Positions 1 through 11,330 of a stretch of DNA of 28,094 nucleotides are shown piece after piece (position 1 is the first letter of the stretch; each line of letters begins with the position of its first letter). Source of the DNA: Paraglomus occultum (taxonomy: Eukaryota; Glomeromycota; Glomeromycetes; Paraglomerales; Paraglomeraceae); NCBI GenBank assembly GCA_910592205.1, contig CAJVPJ010000338.1:1-28094 (forward strand), read 5' to 3'. The notes beneath the pieces are model-generated. The model saw nothing but the letters and a program-made list of their open reading frames with translations. It made no database searches and was not told where the DNA came from. A program made the translations under genes and the position numbers.

Positions 1-375
1 AGACAAAGTGTAGACGAAAGAGCTTGTTCGTGAGAAAGATTCTGCTTAGGACAAGTTTACAAGCTCACTTGAGTATTTCGTTGCTATCTTTCTCCGAAGT
101 CAAGTGATTTTCACGGGAGTTAGATGATCTTCATATTAGATTGCACCCAGTGTGACATATCGTCGGACTGATAACCAGATTTGACTGTAGTAGGATCACA
201 AACAGGAAGTTTCATGGAAATAATTTTCGAATGAGTATCGAACGAAAAAGGATCGAATACAAACCATTTCGATCATAGCGAGGGTTTGGAATAAGAATAA
301 AGGGAAATACACGTTCCCAAAGAATATTATCGCCTCAGAGCGATCACCAGGTATCACTAATAGGTTAACATAACT
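1..375. other. Left edge, no intact gene
   Basis: No convincing reading frame is visible. The stretch lies upstream of the Fanzor relic and may hold its eroded N-terminal part: near 291-355 the + strand reads a lysine-rich piece ending in a stop. It also carries the left copy of a 13-bp direct repeat (130-142), described separately. Confidence 0.4.
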
Positions 376-1049
376 ATGAATCATCTGCGACATTTTCACT
401 TGTGTATTTGCGTTCCTTTGGATATCAGTGGTAACCAAGATGATGTGGGGAAAGATGATCTCGCTCGATCCAGGTGTTCCACATTTGTAGCCGGTTACGA
501 TCCCGACGGTGAGTGTGGTAACAGTGATTTTAATAAAATATTCAAATTATCCAAGAAATACGAGTGACAAAGATCTTGCTCTGGGAAGAACAAAGAAAAA
601 GAGATTCGAGTGAAGAAAAAGATGATAGGAATCATACACTGAATCCATAATTTGATCAATGCGTGCCATCATCAACTGGCCCATTGGTTATGTCAGAATA
701 ATCTCCGAGGATGGTTTTGAAGAACAAGCGAAAGATTCGATCGAAGACAGCTCGTGCGATGCTGACTTGGTCGCATTTCAGGTTTCGGATGTTCTTACAT
801 CACAAGTCAAGGGAGTTCAGGGGTTGCAAGGTCATTGAATGCACGGAAGAGTATACATCAAAGACGTGTGGAAACTGTAAAAATGATCTCGGTGGATTAA
901 ATATGATTCGTGCGTGGAGATGGATCGGGACGTGAACGGCGCCAGGAATATCTCGCTCAAATGTTAACAAAAGCCCGACTTTGGGACTTGAACCTGTATG
1001 GGTTACGATATGCATAGTAAACACTAACTTTACTTATTCATATTAGATT
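130..1049. repeat. 13-bp direct repeat flanking the Fanzor relic
   Basis: TTCATATTAGATT occurs at 130-142 and again at 1037-1049, on either side of the relic. It could be a target-site duplication or an element end. It could also be chance in AT-rich DNA; no terminal inverted repeat next to it is convincing. Confidence 0.35.
376..967 (+). pseudogene. Fanzor/TnpB-type (IS605 OrfB family) RNA-guided nuclease gene, decayed
   Basis: Pieces of one protein lie in the expected order but in different frames. At 376-460 a strand reads FHLCICVPL, like the segment before the first RuvC motif. At 464-478 LDPGV carries the RuvC-I aspartate (467-469); the frame then shifts and continues as STF-AGYDPDGE. 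At about 630-700 another frame reads a HHQLAHWL helix. A possible RuvC-II Glu codon lies at 707-709, followed at 711 by a long block with RKIRSKTARAM and TWSHFRFR. The zinc finger begins with TSKTCGNC (Cys codons 867 and 876). After a further shift, CVEMDRDVNGARNI (911-952) carries the RuvC-III D-x-N. At least four frame breaks or small deletions separate these pieces, and no intact start or stop links them. The wording of the motifs fits the eukaryotic Fanzor/IS607-TnpB branch. I see it as a dead copy; no guide-RNA element or element ends could be defined. Confidence 0.86.
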
Positions 1050-1839
1050 CAACTTCAAGTCGGATAATTCTAACCGTTGGTGGCACAATGAATAAACGCT
1101 TATTCGCATTCTTGTGGTCAACCCTAACCCAATGAAACTCATTTAAATTACTGCATTAAGAAAAGTGAGTTGAGTATGTGAAGTTTTGACTCAGTAATGA
1201 AAATTTTAATTCCAGCGAACGCCTCACATGTTTATTATAACAAAAGGCATGACCTAAACATTCACCTTTCATGACTACAATTGTTATTGATTTCACTAAT
1301 ATTAATATTAATATCAGCGGAAATAATTAAAGCATAATGATTGGTCTTAATCATTATTCTATGACGCAACTATGGCGTCTGAAATTCATACGTGTGAAAC
1401 ACGATATTAATGACACAGACATAATCCATAGTCGCACGAAATAGTCATATCCTGCTTAGCACGCGCGCTCAGGTAACCTATCATGTCTATGATTACTTGT
1501 ATAGATGGAACTGCTAACAGCAAGACAGGTCTAAGTAACAAAAGGCACCCATCGCCTTTATACCAAGAATTTGTGTACAAAAGGTTAAGGTATGATAATA
1601 GTATGTAAGCGTGGATGTTCGAAACACATCTATTACAAGTTACTTGTAGTGGCGTAGACCTTGGAATTGTGTGTGGCGTCGCGTACCCGCTTGCCCCTAT
1701 TATGATCCTCGCCAAGATCAGATCAGGCCAAAAAGGTTTGGTGTGGGAGTAAATTATAAAACTATAAATGAGCGCTGCAAAGACTAAATCCGAAAACCAT
1801 CAAAGTTCTTTGTCTACTGCACAGATACGCTGAAAACAA
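968..1839. other. Intergenic, no gene seen
   Basis: This gap lies between the Fanzor relic and the Lec1-like gene. The open frame on the minus strand at 1407-1715 has no recognisable protein character and no plausible splice context. The last few hundred bases should contain the promoter of the Lec1-like gene. An AT-rich run of repeated ATTAAT units lies near 1297-1316. Confidence 0.5.
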
Positions 1840-4800
1840 ATGGTATGAATATTGCACATCCTGCACACGGAAATCTTTTCCTTAATCACGTTACACTCAT
1901 GTTCATCCATTTCTTTTTGATCCGTTTAGTCTACCCCATTCTTCACTCCCCTTCAAGAACATTACTTGAAAAGGGAATTAATTAGCTGTCAAGTCGAAAA
2001 AGAACTTCTCAACTTTGCCGCTGAATCAGGTCTTTCGTTCCTCGGCCCGCCATTCTCGACAGACACTCTGCTGATTACACCGTCCCCATTCCTCTATTTC
2101 ATATTTCACAATCATGTGCTGACCTTTCCATTCCTCCGCCCTACGAAAAATGATTTTTGGAATAAAATAAGAGAATTCATAGACCAGTTTAATAGTAAAA
2201 ATATCAGCTCGACCGTTACTAGAGACGAGGCAACACGTCGAAGAAAGTTGGCGGCAAAGTTTGTGGGTCACGTTACACTGTTGTTGAATGCGGGAATTAA
2301 AAGTACTCTGGGACAAGACGAGAATTTGAAAGTGAGCGATTGGCTGAGTCCAAAAGACCAACAAAAGGAGAAGGTACAAGTAGATAATTTGGGGAATGCT
2401 TGGGAATTGAATATTGTTGGTGTTAGGATTCGGGTTGAAAAAGGCAAGCTGAAAGAACGTGCACACCCGGTAAGTTTCGACAACTGCTATGACATACTAT
2501 GATATGCCATTTGCATTACCAGGAATGTAAATTTATTATATGCGTGTAATGGTAATGCTGAATTTATGCCCCACCACAGGAATACATAATACTAACAAAG
2601 AGACCAGGCACTGAAGATGTATATGTTGCCAGACGTTACAGAGATTTCCGAACTTTATTTAATAAAGTGAGTTTATTAAACTATAGCGTTTATTCTTCAT
2701 AAACGATATGCTAACGACGCTTTTATTAGCTCAAAGATGAGTTTTCGGATATAGAAATACTTGACCCTCCAAAAAAGATCAAGGATACGTCAAAGATAGG
2801 TCAATTGACCAACAGATCGTCAGCATTTCCAAAGTATAGATATGAAAAGAATCGTCTCAATCTTCGTGTATACATACGCCACCTTTTGCGAATAAGGAAA
2901 GTGGCCCAATCTCAATTGTTCCAAGACTTTTTGTTAAAGGATCCGATCGAATTGACAGAAAATGATCAAAAGAATATCTCTGAAAGAGCAGAATTGGATA
3001 GTATTAAAGATGAACGAATAAGGGCATTTGAAATAGAGACTGAAAGGCAGATGGAGGGGTTCTACGATCAAATTGAGGCGTTTAAACAGGAATTGCTGAA
3101 ATGCGGTAATATATGGAAGAAGGAGGGGGAAATAATAATGTCGATTAATTAATGCTGCGAAGAATGATATTGAAACCTCTTTTTTTTTTAGGTGGATTGT
3201 CACATTTTGCTGCCACTATAAGAGAAACTGCTGAAATTTCGCAATTACCACCGACGTATCAAGAAATAATTAAATGGGGAGAAATAAGGTATCAAAAAGA
3301 CCCAGTTTGATTGAGAAAATAAGTCAATGGTATTAATTCTAATGAAAGATTTGACTCTATATTATAGCTTTGCTTCAACTTTGTATCGTGTTTTTGTTGG
3401 GTCAGACACCAGCAGTGCGACATTTGCCAAATTAAAGAACGTTCATTCATTGATGCCATATAAAGCGATGCATGGAATTTTGAAAATTTCAAATCCTCTT
3501 CTTCTCATGAGAGCTATGTTGGATCTATTTTTAGCTCAACCATTCGGTACAAAAAGTCTTATACAAAGGCAAGTTTAATTTGTACATTTTCGTGCTTTAT
3601 TTATTTTTCCGTTTGTGATTCAGCACTTTAACATTTCATGTTTAACAGGATGTTGTCTACAAATCTGAACGAGGAAATTAGAGACCTGCAAAGAAAAATT
3701 GATACGATGGGATCAGCTATTAATGATCCTGTCATATGTGAGAAACTCAAAAACTATTCAAATTCTTCTGTAAAAGTACAGGAAATTGTAAAAAACGAAG
3801 CTGATGCCGAGAGTATGGATTTTAACCATTTTACGCAGGATGTTTATTCAAACGTATCTTAATCAAATGCTTATGCCTCGTTGTCGTTACAATTTATAGA
3901 CGCGAATGCAATAGTCAGGGCTATTCTACACACATCTACTTTGCAACCACAGTTGTCGCCAGAGTCGTTAGCCTCAACACAAGAAACGCAAATGTTTGAT
4001 AATGTCAAGAGATTGTTCTTTTTATACTTGAGGAAGCGTGATAAGGAGATGATGGTTGATCTATTATTTCAGGTAGATAGATAATCCGTTAGTATTATTT
4101 ATTAGTTGATCAAATATGTGTTAACGGATACATTTACGTTGCAAAGGGGGTTACTGGCAGCTTGTTTAGAGAAATTTTGGCCATGTTTTATGAACCATTA
4201 GCAAGAGTGTATAAGGTACAACACAATCACGTATTCTGATGCGCTATTACCACGATCATCCTCCTAAAAGTATTGGTTTTTTCCATAGGCAGCGAATTTC
4301 GGTGACTCGCTAAGCGATATCTCTAATTTTGTTAATGATTTGATTCAAGTGGTCGAGGATTTAGACGACAAAAAAGGTAAGAATTTTATCTGGATCTTAT
4401 TCCCATTCTCATCTTGCAATGATTTGACAATTTTTTTAAAATTCGCATAGGTCTATCCACAAACGCATCGACTGAATCGATAGTTCAGACATTCCTCTCC
4501 CTTGTTCGTAGACACTCACAACGCTTTTATTCGTTTGTCCACGCAATATATTCACACGACACTGCTGGAATATTCTCGTCTCTTGTCAATTGGATGGATA
4601 CCATATTGTCGTTTGCACGCGATGGTCTACCAGAGAGGATAGACATGGGTCGGATAGCAAGATCAACGTTAACAACAGACGAACAAGAAAAACTCTTTTC
4701 CGAGATAGAACAACTTATAGAATGGCATAAACAACGCAAGAGAAGTCGATTGGATAAATTTAGAAAAGCTGTTTATGCCCAATATCCAATTTCAGATGAT

Positions 4801-5031
4801 AGCGCGCCTTTGTCATCGAATGTTATTCAGGAAATTGGTGTAGATAACTTAATGGAAGAAAGCATGGACTTTATGTTTGATAGCTCGAGTAGTGAAGACG
4901 ATGATAATGGTGACATCAAAGCTGGGAAATATTCAAAGGCTAACATGAAAGAGTTTGTAACTGTTCACAAGTTACTTAATCCGTTTGTTGAAGAAGTCAG
5001 AGCTGCGATTTCAGATACTGTGGTATATTGA
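1840..5031 (+). CDS. LEC1: PXB-PX-DUF3818 protein, Lec1/YPR097W family
   Basis: Predicted exons: 1840-1842, 1930-2469, 2580-2666, 2730-3105, 3192-3288, 3368-3568, 3649-3812, 3900-4072, 4147-4215, 4289-4376 and 4451-5031, giving 792 aa. The N-terminal part (TPLQEHYLKREL onward, about residues 4-180) is the PX-associated PXB region. A PX domain follows, with RRYRDF at 199-204, the phosphoinositide-binding core. The C-terminal half is DUF3818 (for example FASTLYRVFVGSD, MFYEPLARVYKAANFGDSL, HSQRFYSFVHAIYSHD). Yeast Lec1 is reported to affect lipid droplets and ergosterol at the cell cortex; a similar peripheral membrane role here is inference. The yeast protein is longer. The start is the least certain point: no ATG lies in frame in exon 2, and the best model is an exon of only ATG spliced to 1930. 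Intron 3569-3648 starts with GC. An acidic serine stretch near the C-terminus (DSSSSEDDD) is visible. The gene is convergent with the acyl-CoA synthetase. Confidence 0.9.
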
Positions 5032-5272
5032 GAAAGAAAGCGTAGAAGGGTATATTCGTATAGACACGTTTTCAACTAATAATAATACGAGAGTGACTGT
5101 TGTATTAATTCAAATCTTCCACCCGTTTGCCTAACGGGACTTTGATTCTCTTATATATATAATATCTACAAGCAGCATGAAAAATGACTCCTCAAAATCG
5201 AATTAAAACATAAAATAATTTTTTCTATTATTAACCATAAATCTATCTTGCGCCCGTCTTCTTTCATCCCTT

Positions 5273-7618
5273 TCATTGAAGTTCAGCGTACATTGCGTCA
5301 ATCTGCGCTTGGAAGCGTTGCTTTGCTTGGTGACGTTTGAGCTTGAAAGTTGGTGTAAAGAGATCGTTTTCAATACTAAACAATTCCGAGCAGAGATAAA
5401 TCTTCTTCACGTTCTCAAAACCTTTGAGATCGTTCTGTTTACCGAACTTGGTTAGGGCCTGTAGGATGTGCGCGTTGACTTCTGATGATTCACAGAGTTC
5501 TTTGAATGATTTGCCTTCATGTCCATTATTCTTAGCCCAGATGAGGAGTTGTTCCTCGTCAGGAACAATGATTCCGACCAACGCGGCTTGAAGGGAATCA
5601 CCGTGTACGAAAGCTTGGGCTATCAGCTCATGTTTCTGATACACGATCTCAATCTGAAATCATAATAAACCTTTAAAAATACCGAATTGCTGATTACAAG
5701 TCAATCGTGTCATAATTACCTTTTCTGGTGCGATATACTCTCCCTGAGCCAATTTGAATATATTCTTGACACGATCGATAATTTTTAAGCGACCCTGTTC
5801 GTCCCACATACCAATATCACCAGTATGGAACCAACCATCCTTGTCGAGTGCCTCTTCTGTTTTATCGGGTAATTTGTAATATCCTTTAAATACGGCATTA
5901 CCACGTAAACAGATCTCACCACGTGGGAATGGCTTGTCTTGGCTAGTGTAATCCATCGAGGGAACATCAACTAGTTTTATTTCATTGCACAATTGTGGAG
6001 CACCAACGTGTCCAGCTGTGGTATCTCCATACATCGTCTATATAAAGAAAATACAAGTTAAAGAACACGACAGTGATACGGAATGTATAAAGCTTAAAGA
6101 TAACTTACTATAGTGGCACCAGCAGTATTCTCAGTTGAACCGTATCCTTCATAGACATTAGCCGAAAAACAGATCTTCAAGAAATCCAACACGTCAGCTT
6201 GGATAGGTGCCGATCCGGACAACATGTTCTTGACTCGCCCACCTAACCTCGCACGAATAGGTGCAAATACAATACGATCCCAAAACCAATGATTGATAAT
6301 ACCTCTGGAAAGCAAAGATTTCTTCTGATTATAAGCCATATGAAATAGCGTTTGCGCAATGCCGCCTTTAGCTTTTACACCGGCCATAACTTTATCATAA
6401 ACACGGTTAAACAATCTTGGTACGGAAACGAACACGGTGGGTTTCAGTTCTGCAATATCATCCAATAACTTGAGTGTATCTCCCTGGTAATACCCAACCT
6501 TCCCACCACCATAGATGACAGCAACCTCATCGCATCTTTCCATGACGTGAGCGAGTGGCAAGTATGAGATGTGAACATCATCTTTTGAAGGAAGAAACAT
6601 CTTTTTCTTATCGGCAAGATATACCAGACTGCCGATAGTGGCTGTGAGATTATTGTGAGTCAGTATGGCACCCTTGGGAGTACCCGTTGTGCCTGACGTA
6701 TAGCAGATGATGGCAATATCTTCGGGTTTCGGATGAACTGCTTCAACCGGATCAGTAGCACCATTCTTCTCGATCTGGGTAAATTCATGCAACTGCACGT
6801 TGGCTTTGGCAGCCGCATCAAGCATGTCCTCGGGTATTCCATCGGTTACCACTACATGTTTGATATGCGGAAGTCTCTGTTTGTTATCGAGAAGTATCTG
6901 GACCTTGTTGTGGCTTGCGACGATGAATTCCATCTCTGTCTGATTAATTATATACTCGATGGCGTCTATTCCGAGAGTATCGTAGAGCGGAACTGTTATG
7001 AACGAGTATTGGTAGCATGCAATTTCGGCAATAGTCTTGTAACGTATAACGGAATCGATTAATTTTGGGTAAAAAAAAGGAGTAAAAACAAGTGGAGGTG
7101 CATGTTATTATATCGAAAAAGAGATCGTCTGAAAGAGAGGAAAAGAAGAAGGGCTTACCCATTCAGCGCAGTTAATAAGAAAGAAACCGAGAGGTTTGTA
7201 AGTCCCTAGACCGAGTTTTCTCAAGCCAGACCCTATATTACTTACACGCGCCTGAACTTCCGGGTAAGTTTGCCATACATACTCTTTGGCGACACCGTCT
7301 TCAATTCGGCGTGTGCCCAAAAAATTACCACCCTCTATGATAAGTAAATCAGACAATTAGCAAATGTTGTGTACTGACATATTCTACGGTCGATTGTCTA
7401 TAAATGTTTGCCTATAACCAAAATGACTTTGTCGTATGCTTTGATTATGACCGTTACTCACCGGATAGTCTAACTCCTCGTAAAAAGTTTTCCCATAAAG
7501 TGGTGACTCCTGGCGGATGAGAAATCAACCTGTCCGGGAGAAGAGCATTACGACGAGGTTTACCTTCACCTGGAATGGTTGGAGCATTAGCTACTTCGAC
7601 AGAATATTGTATTGGCAT
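5273..7618 (-). CDS. Long-chain fatty acid-CoA ligase (acyl-CoA synthetase)
   Basis: Exons on the minus strand: 7618-7462, 7334-7159, 7035-6109, 6037-5720 and 5653-5273, giving 652 aa, the usual length for fungal Faa-type enzymes. It activates long-chain fatty acids with ATP and CoA for lipid synthesis or beta-oxidation. Visible signatures: AMP-binding P-loop [11 protein letters not shown] (residues 223-233), the second adenylate motif [12 protein letters not shown] (near 405-416), and the FACS core [10 protein letters not shown] (487-496) leading into [16 protein letters not shown]. The first Met is chosen at 7616-7618 because MPIQYSVEV matches the family's short N-terminus; two in-frame ATGs further upstream (to 7726) would add an unlikely leader. 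The C-terminus (AELQ) is not a PTS1 signal and no membrane anchor or signal peptide is evident. Location at the ER or lipid droplets is therefore only inferred. Arbuscular mycorrhizal fungi depend on host fatty acids, so such enzymes matter for lipid uptake, but nothing here shows regulation. Confidence 0.96.
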
Positions 7619-9140
7619 CTCGCAAATTTCAGTGATTTTTTGCAATTGTGGTTGAACCGGTAATCTGTCGTAAATGAGAGATGCATGAAAAAAGTACCCA
7701 GTGAAATTTATACAGAATTCCATCAAAATTCAAGTTACACATTAAACGTGCGCTTGTTGATCCGTATTACAGAGGACATGTAGATAATTGCATGGCATTT
7801 ACCTTAACGGGAGAGACTTTCGTTTTTGTTCTCATCAAAAGAAAACATTTAACCAATGCGATATTTAAAGGTCGTGGCACTGACTATCAAACCAGAAACC
7901 GTCCTACCTTAGATTAAAAATTTGAATACTGAAAGAAGACGCGTTAGTTAATGGTAAATCTGGGTTGCAAATAATAATAAACGCTTGTACGAGTTTTGTT
8001 CATCTGGGCATGTATATCGTCCTCCAGTGCCAACAAAAGGGCATGGGGTGTTCTTTATGCAGAATAAACGTTCTGCTACCGTTTTGGACCTTGATCCATG
8101 TGCGTGAGAAATGACAATAATATAAAAGAAAACTGACTCTAAGAATATTTCTCTTTCGGCTTATGCATGTGAAACAACATTTAACTATTATCAAGGCGGA
8201 TTGTTAAGTGACAATTGGTATCGTCGCAATGCATTCTGCATAACTTTTTCCCCAATACGAACAGGGCTTGGACATGGCTCATTGTTTATCTTTCAATTAG
8301 GTTTTTGTTTCTCGGTTGGTTCGATTTTCTTGATATCTCTTGGGCAAGTTTGTCAAATGCATTGTTAGATTTACAATAGAGTAAGTAATACACTTTACAG
8401 AGTATTGTCGAAAGTAACTAGTTCCCAATGGTATTGAATCGTTACCATATTGATTTCAAGTTTGGTCAAATTTATTTTCTTGTCATTCCTCAGCATTAAC
8501 GTTCTTTCAATACTCTTAGCAACGCTTTCAAATGCGGATTTCTTAACAGAAACCATGTGAAGACTCATCACACGCTCTCTTTCTCAGTACTATCAACAAC
8601 CATTTGTACAGTAAGGCGATTATCACTATCATGGTTGTAAATGTTCCAAAGGAAATGAAAATGTGTTTATTGTATAACATACCTGATGTATATAGAGTGA
8701 AGCAATTATTACTTGCAGATATTAATCCCAATCGAATACTAAATTGGGAGATCAACGTTGCAAGACAAAGTAAGCATGCATGTTTTGTGTCCAGTTATTT
8801 GAACGTCTAATGAAATTGAACTTAATTGCTTACTATGATAAACGTTGATATTTAGCTCATAACTACTACTTTTATTTTCATCTGAGTAAGGAGCATTCTG
8901 TTGTCTCTGCGTAGTTGTCTACTTTCATAAACACCCGATAGTTTGAGACTTGATAATCGAGATTGCGAACCTTATTGTAAACGGGGTTCATGTCCCGATC
9001 GACTGACAATAGTGAAATCTCCAACGTTAAGCGATAGACCGAGAACTCAAACACGCTCTAATCGTACATTATTAACCTATCTATTATTAATAAAGTTTTG
9101 ATTCTATTGACTCAACCCGCAATGGAACAGGATAACCGCA
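7619..9140. other. 1.5-kb gap; acyl-CoA synthetase promoter region, weak ORFs only
   Basis: The part next to 7619 should hold the promoter and 5' UTR of the acyl-CoA synthetase. A single exon-like stretch lies at about 8604-8769 (+) and is listed separately. A short GC hairpin near 8977-8993 around GGTTCATGTCCC recalls a tRNA T-arm but has no tRNA body. Nothing else is supported. Confidence 0.5.
8604..8769 (+). other. Exon-like open stretch of unknown nature
   Basis: This frame reads a balanced protein-like sequence (for example VPKEMKMCLLYNIPDVYRV, then NPNRILNWEINVARQ) and ends at a good donor sequence (CAAA|GTAAGC, about 8770). The next AG-bounded stretch, near 8858, hits a stop at once, and no upstream exon is convincing. 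It may be a fragment of a lost gene or chance. I recognise no family. Confidence 0.22.
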
Positions 9141-10380
9141 TTATTGTACTTTATCCAAGGGTCTACATCGGTAGTAATAACAAGGCCCGGATATCAGTTA
9201 ATTGTCATCCAAAGCGTTCAACAGAATATAAACGTACCTATTAAATCCACCACGTCTGTTCATGTATTGGCGATACTGCCTCTGTTTTTTAATATTAACT
9301 GCAGACATATCATTTCCAGTAACTTTTGCGCCCTAAATCGGACATAATCATTAGATACATCATCTATGCAAACGGCTTGCAAGTTTAACGGATACCTTTG
9401 TCGTCGAAAAACCGGCAATTCCCATGAAAGCCATCAATGCTTTCTCGGGTTCCTCGTCGGGATCAATATTCACTAAAATATTAGTTATTCAGAAAGATCA
9501 GAATTATAGTTAAAAACAAAACAATTACAGTCTCCGGTAAATGTACATATCGCCTGTCCTTATTGCTATATATGCTATGGTTACCTTCAACCGCATTTAC
9601 GCTTTCATCTTTCCTGCTTCCATTCAAATTGAATTCAGCAACAACTTCTGCATTTCCGTTGAGCAAAAAAAAATAAAAAATCATCGAGCAGGTTTTACCT
9701 TGGTGATTTTGACTTTGATCTTGATCTTGACTTTCGTCTCTCTTTGGTTCTACTGTATCTGTCATCTAAAATGTTCGAAATAATCGTTAATGTTTGATAG
9801 CAACGGTAATATTTACTATAAACGACTTCACAACAGCTGCGCAATGAGCTGCGGTTAAGGAGACAAGCTCCGATACCCGAGGGAAAACTGTTTGATATGT
9901 ATATAACGTACTAAAACGTCTTTGGTATTGATACTCATGAGTCTCCAAAGAGCACGCTGTCTCATACCCAACTGTACTAATTTACTTACATAACCACATA
10001 CTACATTCTGACAGGTCAAGAGTTATTTACTATATTTTGTTTACTGCATCAGATTTATTACCTCTTCTGCCAACAGGTGAGTGAGATCTAGACCTGTACC
10101 TCCCACTTCGATCTATAGATCTCCTGCCATCTCTATCTCTGTCTCTGTCTCTGTCTCTATCTCTGTCTCTGTCTCTGTGCCTGTCCCTATCCTTATCTTT
10201 TCCGTATGGTGAACGAGAGCGTCTGTCTCGTCTGTCGTATTTATCTCGAGGTGAACGAGATCTACGACGCGGATGTACGTCTTCTGATGGTCGATCGCGA
10301 TCACGGTAAGAGTCTCGATAGTCCGAATGTCCGTGATTACGGCGAGAGTATTCGGAACGTGGGGATGGACTACGCGGCAT
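9141..10380 (-). CDS. SNRNP27: U4/U6.U5 tri-snRNP-associated 27 kDa protein
   Basis: Exons on the minus strand: 10380-10062, 9765-9699, 9613-9585, 9472-9396, 9332-9238 and 9162-9141, giving 202 aa. The N-terminal half is an RS/RD low-complexity domain (MPRSPSPRSEYSRR onward; a run of RD dipeptides; then SRSRSKSKSP). The C-terminus is the conserved SNRNP27 domain: ALMAFMGIAGFSTTKG, then YRQYMNRRGGFNRPLD. The protein is a component of the spliceosomal tri-snRNP in the nucleus; in animals and nematodes it influences 5' splice-site choice. The human protein is shorter (155 aa), with a shorter RS part. The second exon must be read from its second frame after the splice (GDDRYSRTKERRKS), not from the ATG that follows the acceptor. 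The small exon 9613-9585 was placed because it is the only acceptor that keeps frame; an alternative at 9647 does not fit. The first intron (296 bp) is long for this window. Confidence 0.93.
10130..10185. repeat. Imperfect hexamer microsatellite coding the RD run
   Basis: On the + strand (TCTCTG)n units with TCTCTA variants; on the coding strand they encode alternating Arg-Asp in SNRNP27. The length of this run probably varies between strains. The same unit occurs outside genes at 19418-19447. Confidence 0.85.
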
Positions 10381-11330
10381 TAAAAGAAAAATAGGGAGTC
10401 GAGCTTTTCGCGCAGATATTTCATTTGGGTGTCACATGATATGAACGATACATAAGTATTAGTATGAAACTGTCACAGGAAGCATTAGTAGAAATTGATG
10501 GAATTCTCCAGTATAATCAATATTAACTCTTTCAATGGCAAGCTCTTGTTATAAAACGCCACTTGCTTAAGCATGTGAGTTCCGTAAAGTATTCTGAATT
10601 CGTTGAACAATCAACATGACATGATTATTTCGCTTGATCTTCTCAAAGAACGTTAATAAAGCAAATATGAACGTCTATTTTTGGGCCATTGACGGAAACT
10701 GGCCTTGGTTCCTCTCTCTGTTATGAAAATTTCACAAAAATCAAATTTACAAAGTAATCAATTAAATGAACCCGAATTAAAATTTGTGGGCCAGAATTGA
10801 AACGTGAGGCCAGTCTTTATTTCAAGTTTTGAGAGAAAATTCCATGACGGGTATTTACGTGCTTAGTATGCGTGTGATATGCACAGTCGGTAGTAGTTGC
10901 GTTACGGCAAGATGCGAGTTTTACCCTATTACCTCTCGCTTCCTTTGCGAATAGGTCATCAATGAAAGTCTCTTAAGCGTAAGGGATAGAGAGTATGCAA
11001 CACGGATTGAACGAGGTTTCCGCTGTACAATCATCTGTTGCCCCTATTCGATGTTAGTACATAAAGGGTGTGTTCTTGAAACAAATACAACAACTTGGAA
11101 TTTTCTCGCTAACGAAATACGTCATTTTCCATCGATGCTCTCATCGTCACACAGTTCCCTGAAGTTGTACATTCCAAACTGCCAATAATACTTTTAATTT
11201 CCAGTGTATCCCATAACTACGAAATATTACATAAATATGGCACCGGATTGCACAGGTGAGAGCTTCGTTGGCTGGAGTCGCGTCTAGCTGTAGCACCTAG
11301 TATGGTGAACCGAATGGCAGAAGGGCCAAA

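Noticed and set aside
1297-1316. ATTAAT repeats as a possible CRISPR or origin-like repeat
   Set aside because: Too short and simple; ordinary AT-rich intergenic sequence in a eukaryote.
1407-1715. 102-codon frame on the minus strand between the Fanzor relic and the Lec1-like gene
   Set aside because: Composition and sequence look like chance; no domain, signal or splice context.
3854-3899. A 46-bp intron in the Lec1-like gene with a donor at 3854
   Set aside because: The phase does not match the next exon; the donor at 3813 gives the correct frame and a family-like join.
8977-8993. tRNA T-arm-like hairpin around GGTTCATGTCCC
   Set aside because: The stem is only four pairs with an eight-base loop, and no acceptor, D or anticodon arm fits around it.
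9585-9647. Longer 63-bp version of the third SNRNP27 exon beginning at 9647
   Set aside because: It keeps its own frame only if the preceding exon is read from its ATG, which destroys the RS domain and the junction with exon 1; the acceptor before 9613 fits all phases.
10206-10394. 62-codon + strand frame opposite the first SNRNP27 exon
   Set aside because: Antisense of a low-complexity coding exon; no independent support.
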